This document shows positions 43,806-53,528 of a stretch of DNA of 64,000 nt, piece after piece. Position 1 is the first letter of the stretch. The number at the start of each line of letters is the position of its first letter. The translations under genes were made by a program, and so were the position numbers. The notes below the pieces were generated by a model. The model ran no database searches. It had not been told where the DNA came from and saw only the letters and a program-made list of their open reading frames with translations. This DNA is from Rubripirellula amarantea (GTDB lineage: Bacteria > Planctomycetota > Planctomycetia > Pirellulales > Pirellulaceae): NCBI RefSeq assembly GCF_007859865.1, contig NZ_SJPI01000002.1, positions 764,721 to 828,720 of the forward strand, written 5' to 3'.

Positions 43806-44888
43806 CTACGAAGCCGTTTCCAGCGGAGATCCTGCGTCGACGACATCTTCGGCCCCGACGACGCCGGGACACATGGCTTCGCAGAAACTTTCGATCAATT
43901 CTGGATCATGAACACCGTTTCGTGCTCGTTCGCGAAGGATCTCGATCGCCTCGGCTTGTGACTTGGCGCGTCGAAAAGGGCGGTCGTTGGTAAGAGCACT
44001 GTAGACGTCAACGATCCCAACGATTTGAGCCTTGAGCGGAATTTCATTTCCACGCAGACCGTCGGGATAACCGGTGCCGTCGAAGTGTTCCTTGTGGTGG
44101 CGAATGATGGGCAACACGGGTCGCAGGGGTTGCAGCGGTCCACAAATATCGCAACCGACGCGTGGGTGTTGATGAAAAAGTGCTCGCTCACGAGGGGTCA
44201 GTGGGCCGGTCTTTTCCAAGATCGAATCAGGGATCGCGATTTTGCCAACATTGTGCAAGATCGCCCCGTAACGCAGCATTTTCAATTCGGCGGAGTCCAT
44301 GCCGAGCGCTTTGCCAAAATCGACCGCAAGATTGGCGACCTGTTCCACGTGACCGCTGCTGTAGCCATCCTTGCTGGCGACAGCACGAGCGAGACTCAGT
44401 GCAACGCTTTCGGCACCGATCATCTCGGCGTTGCCTTTATGCATGCGAGTGATCGAGCGAATGCGTACGTTGAGTTCACCACGATTGACCGGCTTCGAAA
44501 GGAATTCATCAGCGCCCGCTTCCACTGCGTCGTTGATGTCTTCGTTCGCACCGGAGGTGGTCATGATAATGACCGGGATCGTGCGGTACTGCATGTCGCT
44601 CTTCAATCGTCGACATACTTCCAATCCGTTCACGCCGCTGATTCCCGCGTCGATCAAGATGGCGTGAGGTTCAGGACGTTGCATTGCGAGCTTAAGTGCT
44701 TCGTGCCCATCGGAAGCCTCGATAAGCTCGTAAAGATCATCGGCTAATCCATGCCGCAGCAGTTTGCGGATGGTTGCGTTGGAATCCGCGATCAGGATTC
44801 GCATTTTCTGAGCGGTATCGGCAGCCGCCTGAGTGAACGTTGCGGCAATTCCATTTGCGAGCTGCTCTTGGGTCTTTTCGATACTCAT
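43806..44888 (-). CDS. Response regulator with HD-GYP-type output, HD motif changed to HN
   Basis: ATG 44888 is chosen. After 28 residues, a receiver domain runs to about 150 with D80 (LIDAGISG) and K132 (LSKPVNRG). The output is an HD-GYP domain with SSGHVEQVANLA, YHH-type HHKEHFDGTGYPDGL and VDVYSALTNDRPFR. The HD motif reads ILHNVGKIAIPD, with N213 instead of Asp (codon 44250-44252). Asp there binds a catalytic metal, so activity may be altered; similar HN variants exist in the family. It lies between the kinase and receiver genes. Confidence 0.9.
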   Translation of the reverse strand: MSIEKTQEQLANGIAATFTQAAADTAQKMRILIADSNATIRKLLRHGLADDLYELIEASDGHEALKLAMQRPEPHAILIDAGISGVNGLEVCRRLKSDMQYRTIPVIIMTTSGANEDINDAVEAGADEFLSKPVNRGELNVRIRSITRMHKGNAEMIGAESVALSLARAVASKDGYSSGHVEQVANLAVDFGKALGMDSAELKMLRYGAILHNVGKIAIPDSILEKTGPLTPRERALFHQHPRVGCDICGPLQPLRPVLPIIRHHKEHFDGTGYPDGLRGNEIPLKAQIVGIVDVYSALTNDRPFRRAKSQAEAIEILRERARNGVHDPELIESFCEAMCPGVVGAEDVVDAGSPLETAS

Positions 44889-45025
44889 TTCATTCTCGGT
44901 ATTTCGAGTTGCTTCGACAGTTCCCCGTGCAGGGTGCACGTCGAATCAGCACGTTCGTTTGGGTAGGGCGAGGGTAGTATTAGGCACAAGGGTGGGGAGT
45001 TGAATCAACTAGTCGTTGTGGCTGG

Positions 45026-46195
45026 CTAAACAGCCGACAGGTCCAATGACATGTCGGGACGCACGATCGAAGCGGCTTGGGCGACCTTTTCTTCCGAGAC
45101 TGCCGCGACGGCTTCCATAGGCAAGACAACGGTGAACACAGTTCCGGTGTCGACGACGCTTTCGACCTCAATCGTTCCGCCGTGTAATTCCGATAGGTGT
45201 TTCATGATGGCCAAGCCCAATCCAGTACCGATGCCTTGGTCGGCAATGGCGGCTTGGTAGTAGGGTTCGAACAGATGCTCAAGATGTTCGGGGGCGATGC
45301 CGCGTCCGGTGTCTCGAACGCTGATGCGGAACTTATCGCTGCCCTCGGGACGAACGCGAACGATCACATTGCCGCCTTCGGAGTTGTATTTGATCGCGTT
45401 GGAAAGCAGGTTCAACAAAATTTGACGCAGTCGCAACGGGTCAGCGACCACTTCATTGAGCGTAGGATCAACCTGGGCGGTGACGCTAACGCCGGCGGTG
45501 TCGGCTCTTGGCCCCACCATGCTGACGCATTGATTGATCAGTTCAACCAGGGCGACGGGTTGCGGAGCGATGCGAATCATACCCGCCTCTGCTTTGGCGT
45601 AGTCCAGGATGTCATTGACCAGGGCGAGCAAATGTTGAGCGGCCTCGTCGATGTCTCCTATGAACTCACGCTGATCGTCGGTTAAGTCGCCGGTCGATCC
45701 ATCGAGCAGGGTTTCGCTGATCGCCGTGATGGTTGAAAGAGGCGTCCTCACTTCATGCGATGTTTGACGCAGTGCATCGGCCCGCATGGCAATGAGCTGC
45801 TCTTGCACTTTGGATTGTAGAACTCGCTTCTTTTCCTCGGACTGCATCTGGTAGCTCATCATCAACAACCGAACGGTGAGATAGATCAGTGCTCCCAGCC
45901 CAAGCATGTCGCGAAAGGCATCGAAAACGGGGTGCCAATGGTCAGGGCGAGCTTCGTAATAGAGTTGTGCAAACATCGTGGCGGCGACAATGCAAACAAT
46001 CGCTGATGCCAAACCGATAGCACGACGCTTTACCAACGCGTATGCGGAACCCACGGCAGCCAAATAGTACAGGATCAATACCATTCGGTCTTCAAACGCG
46101 ATCGCATGCATCACTCCGATGAAGACGATGGCTAGGCAGAAGATCCCAACGTCGGTGTTGAGTACCTTCTTCGCGAGTGTGGGTTTGATTTCCAT
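45026..46195 (-). CDS. Membrane sensor histidine kinase
   Basis: Four or more N-terminal helices (about 15-115) form a membrane sensor without an evident extracellular domain. The phosphoacceptor H147 sits in TSHEVRTPLSTITAISE. The ATPase has LLNLLSNAIKYNSEGGNV (N box), VRDTGRGIAPEH (G1) and GIGTGLGLAI (G2), all intact. It is upstream of, and on the same strand as, receiver-HD-GYP, receiver and HD-GYP genes, so it is the probable input for them. A signal is not predictable. Confidence 0.93.
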   Translation of the reverse strand: MEIKPTLAKKVLNTDVGIFCLAIVFIGVMHAIAFEDRMVLILYYLAAVGSAYALVKRRAIGLASAIVCIVAATMFAQLYYEARPDHWHPVFDAFRDMLGLGALIYLTVRLLMMSYQMQSEEKKRVLQSKVQEQLIAMRADALRQTSHEVRTPLSTITAISETLLDGSTGDLTDDQREFIGDIDEAAQHLLALVNDILDYAKAEAGMIRIAPQPVALVELINQCVSMVGPRADTAGVSVTAQVDPTLNEVVADPLRLRQILLNLLSNAIKYNSEGGNVIVRVRPEGSDKFRISVRDTGRGIAPEHLEHLFEPYYQAAIADQGIGTGLGLAIMKHLSELHGGTIEVESVVDTGTVFTVVLPMEAVAAVSEEKVAQAASIVRPDMSLDLSAV

Positions 46196-46437
46196 GGAAC
46201 AGCTCCGAGAACTATTAGTGGTTGCGGGTCCGGTAGGGGATAGGGACTACAAAATCTTTAACGAGACCGGTTTTCCGCCTAGCAACTCTACGACGCAGTT
46301 AGTGACAGGTGAACATTTTGGAGCATTGACGTGATTGCTCCTTCAGCGGGGGACACATCTGTGCTGATCGTGACGGTGTTGTTGGTGCTAATGATTGTCC
46401 GTGACAGGAAGCATTGACCACGCGGGCGCGGTATAAC

Positions 46438-47937
46438 ATGAACCCTCATCCCACCTGCCTCATCTTCGCCCCGCCCATGATTGTCCTGATCGCTGTCATC
46501 ACCGTCCTCGTTTGCATCCTTGTTTTTCGACTTCACGCGTTCCTGACCCTATTACTTGCTGCATTCATCGTGGCATTGTTGAGCGATGCCACCTTGCTCG
46601 GTGACCGCGGAGCAATCGAGACATTCGTTAATTTCGAACTTGCCCGCGAATCTATGACAGACGTGCAGGCGAAAGCGTTACTGGCTCAGTCACCCGCATC
46701 CCGCCTGACCACCGCGTTTGGCGAAACGGTCGGCAAAATCGGAATCTTGATCGCACTAGCGAGCGTGATCGGGCAATGTCTGCTTGAATCAAAAGCGGCT
46801 TCGGTGATCGTCGATCGGTTGTTGAAGTGGACCGGACCTCGATGGGCACCCGAAGCGATGGCCCTTAGCTCGTTCGTACTCGCCATTCCCGTATTCTTCG
46901 ACACGGTTTTTTACCTGATGTTGCCACTGGCTCGTTCACTACGTGCTCGCCTCGGCAAGGATCTCGTGCTGTTTATCTTGGCGATCCTTGCTGGTGGATC
47001 GATCGCTCACTCGCTCGTTCCGCCCACCCCAGGACCGTTGTTAGTGGCGGGAATCGTGGGCGTGGACATTGGAACGATGATGATTGCAGGACTTGTGATC
47101 GGTTCGCTAAGCAGTTTGATTTCGATGGCTGCCGCACGTTTGATCAATCGAACGATCGACGTTCCCCTTCGCGCGGTTGCTGATGATCCGCAATTTGCCG
47201 GTGGAGACGAGAACAACGATCTGGCATCTCGCTATGAGGTGTCGCTTGAAAACGCTCCCGGCATAGCGATTTCACTGACGCCTATTTTCCTGCCCGTCGT
47301 GTTGATCGCGGTGGGGTCGGTCGTTAATTGGTTGGTCAAGGCTGAAACTCTGCCATCTTCGACCTGGGTTTCTATCGTGCAAACCTTGGGAGATAAGAAC
47401 GTCGCTATCGCATTAGGATTAGTCGCATCGTTGAAGCTGATCAGCTATGTCGATCCAGCCAAACGAGGGTCGCTGGTGACACGCTCTCTCGCATCGGCGG
47501 GCAACATCATCCTGATCACGTCGGCCGGCGGCGCGTTCGGAGTCATGCTTCGCCACGCCGGCATCGAGCAAACGGTAGCGGGACTGGCGGGTGAAACCAG
47601 CGGGATTTTGCTGCTGCCATTGGCGTTTGTGGTCACGGCGACCGTTCGAACGCTACAAGGATCGGCGACGGTCGCGATGATCACATCTGCGGGAATCCTG
47701 CAGGGCTTTGCGACCCCAGAGGCTCTGACGTTTCATCCGGTCTATCTAGCGATGGCGATTGGCGCAGGCAGCAAGCCGATCTCTTGGATGACCGACAGTG
47801 CGTTCTGGGTGATTACCCGAATGAGCGGAATGTCCGAGTCAGAGGGATTACGCACGATCTCGCCGATGAGTATCTGCCTTGGCTTTTCCGCTTTGGCCGT
47901 GACGATGTTCTTCGCGATGGTTTATCCTGGCGTGTAA
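46438..47937 (+). CDS. GntP-family gluconate/organic acid permease
   Basis: About twelve membrane helices. Family motifs include IPVFFDTVFYLMLPLARSLR, AHSLVPPTPGPLLVAG and GSKPISWMTDSAFWVI, matching GntP-type proton symporters for gluconate and related sugar acids. ATG 46438 gives 499 residues; M14 (46477) is also possible because the first 13 residues are atypical. The gene overlaps nothing and precedes an M24 peptidase gene by 38 nt. Real substrate could be another hydroxy acid. Confidence 0.9.
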   Translation: MNPHPTCLIFAPPMIVLIAVITVLVCILVFRLHAFLTLLLAAFIVALLSDATLLGDRGAIETFVNFELARESMTDVQAKALLAQSPASRLTTAFGETVGKIGILIALASVIGQCLLESKAASVIVDRLLKWTGPRWAPEAMALSSFVLAIPVFFDTVFYLMLPLARSLRARLGKDLVLFILAILAGGSIAHSLVPPTPGPLLVAGIVGVDIGTMMIAGLVIGSLSSLISMAAARLINRTIDVPLRAVADDPQFAGGDENNDLASRYEVSLENAPGIAISLTPIFLPVVLIAVGSVVNWLVKAETLPSSTWVSIVQTLGDKNVAIALGLVASLKLISYVDPAKRGSLVTRSLASAGNIILITSAGGAFGVMLRHAGIEQTVAGLAGETSGILLLPLAFVVTATVRTLQGSATVAMITSAGILQGFATPEALTFHPVYLAMAIGAGSKPISWMTDSAFWVITRMSGMSESEGLRTISPMSICLGFSALAVTMFFAMVYPGV

Positions 47938-47975
47938 GCCATTTTGAATCACTTCCGATCAATTCTCTTGAACGC

Positions 47976-49115
47976 ATGAAAATCAACCGCGCACACATCA
48001 TGGCTGGCTACGCCAGTCATAACGCATCGCTGTTTCGCCGGTTAGGTGTTTCGCTGGGTGATCCCGCCGCTTGGATCAAGCTCGACGAGCGAGCCATCGC
48101 CTTGGTGCGAGATTTGGAAATGGATCGAGTCCGCGCTCATTCGCGTGCCGACAAGGTAACGTGCCCCGCCGAAAATTCACCGCCGGCGGGTCTGAGTCCT
48201 GACCGCGAAACCGCAACCGCCGAGGCCGCCGTTCAGATCCTTCGCGGAGCCAAAATTGAAGAGGTGACGACGGATCGAACGTTGCCGTTCATTTTTGCGT
48301 GGCACCTTCAGCAGGCTGAGATCATCATTCGGTACGACCCTAACTACGGTGTCATCGACCGACGTACCAAAACGGACGCGGAAATCATGGCACTTAGACA
48401 GGCCCAAGCGCATACGGAAAGCGTGATGCGAATGGTTTGCGAACGGATCGCTCGGTCGGACACCAACGATCAAGGCCAACTGGTGCATGATGGCGAGGTG
48501 TTGACCAGTGAAGGATTGCGCAAGTTCGCTGCGGTTGAATTTATGCAACTCGGTTGCAGCATGAGTCACGGTGGAATCGTTGCTACGGTTCCACAGGTTG
48601 CTGACTGCCATCATTCCGGCACTGGGCCATTGGTGACCGGCCATCCCGTCGTCGTGGATTTGTTCCCGAGAGACGACGCGTCGGGTTATTGGGGAGACTG
48701 CACTCGTACCGTGGTGCATGGCACGCCCACTGACGAAGTGATCAAGATGCATGCTGCAGTCATCGAGGCAAAGCAAGCCGCCATCGATTCACTGGTCGGC
48801 GGCAACACGGCCGATCGAGTTCACAGAGCTTCCGAATCGGTGCTCAAACGTCACGGGTACAAACCATCGCGCGGTAAGATCACTGACGAACCAAGTATTC
48901 AACACGGGACTGGGCATGGTGTGGGGCTAGAACTGCACGAACCAATTTTGTTAGATGCCGAAGGCGGCGAGATCCTCGAGGGTGAAGTGTTTACGGTAGA
49001 GCCAGGCTTGTACGGTCGAACTGATGGTGGCGTCCGGGTCGAAGACATGTTGGTCGTGACCGATGGCGAACCAGTGAACCTGAACACACTTCCCGAAGGC
49101 CTGGATTGGGCATAA
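47976..49115 (+). CDS. M24-family metallopeptidase (Xaa-Pro aminopeptidase-like)
   Basis: ATG 47976 gives 379 residues; 64 upstream residues overlap the permease gene and are rejected. The pita-bread fold carries Asp in VVVDLFPRDD, Asp in WGDCTRTVVHG, His in HGTGHGVGLELHEP, Glu in FTVEPGLYG and Glu in RVEDMLVV, the full metal-binding set. It should remove N-terminal residues preceding proline or act as a prolidase in the cytoplasm. It is 38 nt from the GntP gene and likely cotranscribed. Substrate is uncertain. Confidence 0.9.
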   Translation: MKINRAHIMAGYASHNASLFRRLGVSLGDPAAWIKLDERAIALVRDLEMDRVRAHSRADKVTCPAENSPPAGLSPDRETATAEAAVQILRGAKIEEVTTDRTLPFIFAWHLQQAEIIIRYDPNYGVIDRRTKTDAEIMALRQAQAHTESVMRMVCERIARSDTNDQGQLVHDGEVLTSEGLRKFAAVEFMQLGCSMSHGGIVATVPQVADCHHSGTGPLVTGHPVVVDLFPRDDASGYWGDCTRTVVHGTPTDEVIKMHAAVIEAKQAAIDSLVGGNTADRVHRASESVLKRHGYKPSRGKITDEPSIQHGTGHGVGLELHEPILLDAEGGEILEGEVFTVEPGLYGRTDGGVRVEDMLVVTDGEPVNLNTLPEGLDWA

Positions 49116-49123
49116 TCTGCGTG

Positions 49124-49180
49124 TAGCCTGGGTCTATTTTGGGCCTAGTCTTGGACCTAGTCTTGAACATAGTTTGGGGA
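49124..49180 (+). repeat. 11-12-nt degenerate repeat after the peptidase stop
   Basis: Units beginning TAG or TAT at 49124, 49135, 49146, 49158 and 49170 share the pattern TAGTCTTGGACC. It starts 9 nt after the TAA stop and carries additional stop triplets. Confidence 0.6.
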
Positions 49181-49206
49181 ACGAGGATGCGGCCATGAGC
49201 GTTCTA

Positions 49207-49230
49207 CGCGTCACAGTCTCAGATGACGCG
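49207..49230. terminator. 7-bp hairpin between convergent genes
   Basis: CGCGTCA (49207-49213) pairs with TGACGCG (49224-49230); ACAGTC/GACTGT offers an alternative pairing in the same place. No U-tract follows. Confidence 0.3.
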
Positions 49231-49356
49231 ACTGTTGTCAGTACGCTCAATCCGGATGGTTGACGGCGCATCGGTTAAGACTTGGTCACCGAGCGTGTCG
49301 TTAGCGTTTTGCAGGTGATCGCAATCGCTCTAGCTCACGCCGAAACGATCTATCCG

Positions 49357-50784
49357 CTAGGCAAGGATGGACTCGACCGTTTGTAATTCGCGGTCGTCCG
49401 GTCCCAGTTTGTCTTGGGCACCCATCCGCTGCAACATCGTGTTGTAGATGTCGATCCCCTCGCGTCCCGCGTCAATGATCTTTCCGCTTTTGAAACGACC
49501 ATTCGCCTCCGTGATCGCATGAAAGACTCCGGACAATTCTCGTTTAACGTCGCTGTGGCGACCATCGCCGGATTCCGTAGAAATCGTCAGCATCGAATTC
49601 TGCAGGATCGACTTTCCGTTGGGCTCCTGGACCGCATCGAGCTTCTTCAAAAAGTAAGCCACCTCGCGCATCTTCATGTGAGCATGAGCACGCAACGCCT
49701 CGTTCTTTTTTTTCTCGGTGAAGCGATGCCAGAACTCGTGACTGCATCCTCCACTGCCTCCGGCGCCTAGTTGTTGGGAATCATTGAAGGTAAAGCGATG
49801 CTCGTTGTTGTAATGATAATCACCGGTCATTCGTAAGCGTTCACCCGCGGCCAGGAAGGTGAGCGATCCGAATCTTACGCGATCCATTTCAACGGCCAAC
49901 GCGTAAAGGTCTGCCATCAATCGCCATTCGTGCGTCAGTTCGTCGAGAGCCATGTCCAAGCCTTCGCCACCGGGGTCGGCTTTTCCTCCGTGAGCAACCT
50001 TGGATGCGGGCGGAAGCTTGACGGCTGAGCGATTCTCGTCTGGATCGAGCGCTCGGTCCGCAAACGCACGCTGCTCGTACTCGCGAACGCGGTCCAAGTG
50101 ATCGGCAATTCGTTGTCGAGACGCGTTCCCCAACGGTGACGTGGGTCCGCAAAAATACTTGTATTGATCCGTGACTGCATCAAGCACACTCTGTTTCATT
50201 CGGGTTTCGGATTCGTCGCTCGATTCGCCCTTCATCGATCCAAACACTCGGCTGAACAAGTCTCGTGGACGCTCTTGAATGGTGGCGGCAACGGAACCGT
50301 CGGCGTTGTAACTGTGCACAAATCTTCCTACTCGTGATCGACGGAAGAAAGTCCCGGCGACAAGTGTGGGAGTAACGCCCGCGGGTTGTCCGTTGGGATA
50401 GGCACTTCGCCGCACCACTTGATCGATCGAGGCACCGCCAGCTCGTGCTTCGCCATTCGGTGGTGTCGCCGTGAATGCTGCACTCGCTCCGTCGTAGTGA
50501 GCGTTGATTCCTGATTGATCACAGCGGACATGGTCCACACCTCGCATGATCAACAACTTGTCTTTCAATTCCGACAGCGGTTCGAGAACGCCGTCGTACC
50601 CTTCGGATTGCAAGGGCGAAGGAATTCCTAATCCGAAGAACACATTGAACGCGCGCACCGGCGGTTCAACGGCTTCGGAAGCAATCGCGGCTGACGAAAA
50701 CATTTCCTCTAACACAGGGAGTCCGACAATGGTTCCCGTGATGGATCGCAACAAAGTGCGGCGATGAATTCGCGTCGTCGTCAT
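49357..50784 (-). CDS. DUF1552-family exported protein
   Basis: The N-terminus has a twin-arginine-like HRRTLLRSITGTIVGLP leader. The sequence RAFNVFFGLGIPSPLQSEGYDG and the SGINAHYDGASAAFTAT segment, then RRSRVGRF, match DUF1552. Members are always found beside DUF1592/DUF1588-type cytochrome proteins in planctomycetes, as here (47 nt gap). The biochemical role is not established; the pairing suggests a common periplasmic process. Confidence 0.9.
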   Translation of the reverse strand: MTTTRIHRRTLLRSITGTIVGLPVLEEMFSSAAIASEAVEPPVRAFNVFFGLGIPSPLQSEGYDGVLEPLSELKDKLLIMRGVDHVRCDQSGINAHYDGASAAFTATPPNGEARAGGASIDQVVRRSAYPNGQPAGVTPTLVAGTFFRRSRVGRFVHSYNADGSVAATIQERPRDLFSRVFGSMKGESSDESETRMKQSVLDAVTDQYKYFCGPTSPLGNASRQRIADHLDRVREYEQRAFADRALDPDENRSAVKLPPASKVAHGGKADPGGEGLDMALDELTHEWRLMADLYALAVEMDRVRFGSLTFLAAGERLRMTGDYHYNNEHRFTFNDSQQLGAGGSGGCSHEFWHRFTEKKKNEALRAHAHMKMREVAYFLKKLDAVQEPNGKSILQNSMLTISTESGDGRHSDVKRELSGVFHAITEANGRFKSGKIIDAGREGIDIYNTMLQRMGAQDKLGPDDRELQTVESILA

Positions 50785-50831
50785 GGCTAACCTCTTTATG
50801 TTTCAACAATGGATGATGATTCGCCTCGCTG

Positions 50832-53408
50832 CTAACGCAACGAACCGTTGACAAGCAACTCAGTCACAATTGACTGGTAGGTTGCCGCCTTGCCGCCCGC
50901 CGCTTCGTGGACCTGACGAACGCTTCGGGCATCGACGACATCTAGCGGTCGACCGATACAGAACTGGATCACTTTGCGAGTCAAGCAAGCAGCGACGCGA
51001 TCACTATTGGCCAATAGGTCCATCATCTCGGCGGCCGTTTCGTACTTCACCGGTTCTGCGTCTCCGGGGAATAGAATCTCGCCGTCTTCACGTAGCTTGT
51101 TGCCGTGTTCGTCTTGTTCGTGGTAACTGCCCAGACCATCGAACTTTTCCAGGCCAAACGCGAGTGGTTCAAAACGACGATGACAGCCGCCGCACGACTG
51201 GTTTTCAATTCGCTGCGACGCAATCACTCGATGCGTTAGTCCCGGTTCAGTTGGAACGGGCGTCGTATCGAGTCCGGGCGGCGGATCGCCCACTTCGCTA
51301 AAAAGCAAATCGCGTAAAACAAATAAACCTCGCGTGACCATCGAAGCATTATCGCCTCCCATGGTCAGCACGCTGCCGTGCGTCAAAATTCCGCCGCGGG
51401 AGGGAACATCGCTCAAGTCATACTTAGCCCAGGGCACCGGTTGAGGCTCGAATCCATAGTGCCGGGCCAAATCGCGAGTCGCATAGGTGTAAGGAACATT
51501 CAGCAACGCGACCATGGGCTTTCGGTCTTGCCACACCAATTCGCGGAAGGTTTCGACTGTCTCCCATCGCATGTCGATCGCAAGGTCGGAAACCCAGTCG
51601 GGAAATCGTTCGCGATCGGGGTTCATATGATCGAGTCGATCAAGGTTCAGCCACTGCGTTACAAACTCAATCGACCGATCCACGCATCGCGGATCATTCC
51701 ACATCCGATCAATTTGCGATCGCAAGACTGTTTCACTGAACAACTCTCCTTCATCGGCAAGTTTCACTAGCTCGTCATCCGGAGGGCCTCCCCACAGCGT
51801 GTAGGAAAGTCGGTTTGCGATCTCGTAGGCGTTGGGACTGCCATCGCTGTTTTCGATGCGGTAAAGAAAACGGGGCGATTGCAGCATGGCTCGCAAAACG
51901 TATCCCACCGCGCCCTCGTAGTCCGCGCCTGACAAAGCAGCAGTGCTGGCGACGCCTCGATACAGCGCAATTTCATCGTCAGAAAGTGGACCGCGAAGAA
52001 TTCGCTTGCCCATCTTCTGCACCAACGGACGCATGTTGCGATCCGTGTGAGTCCGATTCATCGCATAGGGTTTCGCGAACGCATCAACGTCCAATCGGCC
52101 GATGATCTTATCGGCAAGTTCTGCATAGGCGGCGACGTGCTTGAGGTCGACCGTCAAGTTGTAAGCTGTGTTTCGAAAGCCGTCCGCTCGCAAGTCCTGA
52201 GGCAACGCGGTGCGTGCTTCGTCGGCAATGTCGATTCCGAGTGTGGCACGGACGGTTTCGATGTACTCGTTCATCGTCAGGCGACGAACCCAATGCTGCG
52301 AATTAACGTTGCCTCGGTAAATCGAGGGATCGATGTAGTCGACTGACCAAACCGCGCCATCCTGAATCCATTGTTTCAACAGTTCCTTTTCTGAATTCGA
52401 TAGCGAAGGCCGATCATGAGGCATTTCGTCCGATTCCACCGACGTGAACACCAAACTTTCGCCCGGTGAACTCGGAACAATAGCGTCACCCGAATCGCCG
52501 CCCGCAAACGCAAATGACTTTCGTGAGAGGTCGAGTCCGCCTTCTCTAGATGAACTGTCGTGACATTCGAGGCAACGATGCGACAACAAGGGAGCGATAT
52601 GTTGTTCGAAATGTCGTTCGGCATCCGCCAGTGGATTCGCAACCGCGACGGGTTCGTTGATACCGTCGTGTCCACACGCAAAATTTCGTTTGATTTCGCT
52701 GTCAGTGAGTGCTTGATCAAACAAGGCGACCATCGACAACTTTCCATTCCAAGGACGTCCACCGACAATTTCGTCTGCGATTGCGAGGCGACATTGGCGA
52801 TCCCAGCCAGATAAATCGCCCGCGTGGTGAGTGTGCGCGACTCGCTTGCCATCCACATGCAAGGCTGCTTCACGGTTAGGCTTGCGAGTGAAAACGATGT
52901 GTTTCCACCCCTTGGCTAATCCTTTGATCTTGGCTTTCGTTCCCGGCAATCCATTCGCGTCAGACATGGAAGTGCGTAACCGCACCTCAATCGCATCTCG
53001 TTCCTGACCGAGCGTGACGCTCCTTCTTGACGAGTCCCGCGAAAGGGTCACTATTCGAGCAGGTCCCGATTGATTCAGGTCCGTCACCTGCATCCACATC
53101 TCGATCGTAATCGCCTGGGACGCAGTAAACAGATCTGCTAGCCGCTGCGAATCTACCAGCGAGGCGACGATTTTCGGTGATCCCACAATTTCGATCACGC
53201 CATCGTGCGTTTTGACCTTTGCCGGCGTTTCAATACTCAAGTGAATAGCGTCTTCACGGCCCGAAGTGTCTTCGACCAAACCTGATCGAATGTCGTCGAA
53301 CGCATAAAAGACCTGCAATCCACGTCGAACGCGGGTCAGATCGTCAGCCGAAGCGGGTTGTCCAAATCCCCAGGCGATCAACAGCATCAAGCCAGCTACA
53401 ACACGCAC
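50832..53408 (-). CDS. DUF1592/DUF1588-type planctomycete protein with LamG and cytochrome c motifs
   Basis: A signal peptide (1-21) leads into a LamG-like domain (about 55-245, with IEMWMQV and ALHVDGKRVAH), a cytochrome-type segment with CLECH at 279-283, then the DUF1587, DUF1592, DUF1588 and DUF1585 blocks (LRADGFRNTAYNL, RFLYRIEN, GILTHGSVLTM, and a second CGGCH at 739-743). The two CxxCH sites suggest heme. It is a large periplasmic protein of 858 residues common in planctomycetes and coupled to DUF1552. Function is unknown; a redox or glycan-binding role is plausible. Confidence 0.92.
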   Translation of the reverse strand: MRVVAGLMLLIAWGFGQPASADDLTRVRRGLQVFYAFDDIRSGLVEDTSGREDAIHLSIETPAKVKTHDGVIEIVGSPKIVASLVDSQRLADLFTASQAITIEMWMQVTDLNQSGPARIVTLSRDSSRRSVTLGQERDAIEVRLRTSMSDANGLPGTKAKIKGLAKGWKHIVFTRKPNREAALHVDGKRVAHTHHAGDLSGWDRQCRLAIADEIVGGRPWNGKLSMVALFDQALTDSEIKRNFACGHDGINEPVAVANPLADAERHFEQHIAPLLSHRCLECHDSSSREGGLDLSRKSFAFAGGDSGDAIVPSSPGESLVFTSVESDEMPHDRPSLSNSEKELLKQWIQDGAVWSVDYIDPSIYRGNVNSQHWVRRLTMNEYIETVRATLGIDIADEARTALPQDLRADGFRNTAYNLTVDLKHVAAYAELADKIIGRLDVDAFAKPYAMNRTHTDRNMRPLVQKMGKRILRGPLSDDEIALYRGVASTAALSGADYEGAVGYVLRAMLQSPRFLYRIENSDGSPNAYEIANRLSYTLWGGPPDDELVKLADEGELFSETVLRSQIDRMWNDPRCVDRSIEFVTQWLNLDRLDHMNPDRERFPDWVSDLAIDMRWETVETFRELVWQDRKPMVALLNVPYTYATRDLARHYGFEPQPVPWAKYDLSDVPSRGGILTHGSVLTMGGDNASMVTRGLFVLRDLLFSEVGDPPPGLDTTPVPTEPGLTHRVIASQRIENQSCGGCHRRFEPLAFGLEKFDGLGSYHEQDEHGNKLREDGEILFPGDAEPVKYETAAEMMDLLANSDRVAACLTRKVIQFCIGRPLDVVDARSVRQVHEAAGGKAATYQSIVTELLVNGSLR

Positions 53409-53528
53409 GCATCAATCCTCGAATCGAGTTAATGATCTTCGACATCAAACTCGCAGCGTCATTAAAACAGTGCCGAACGGACTGCAAGTGAGAGTTTGCG
53501 TGCTGCACCCCCAAGGGCGACAAGGCAA

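Noticed and set aside
47784-47975. Longer N-terminus for the M24 peptidase
   Set aside because: It overlaps the GntP permease 3' end in another frame and is unrelated to the family; ATG 47976 starts the recognisable protein.
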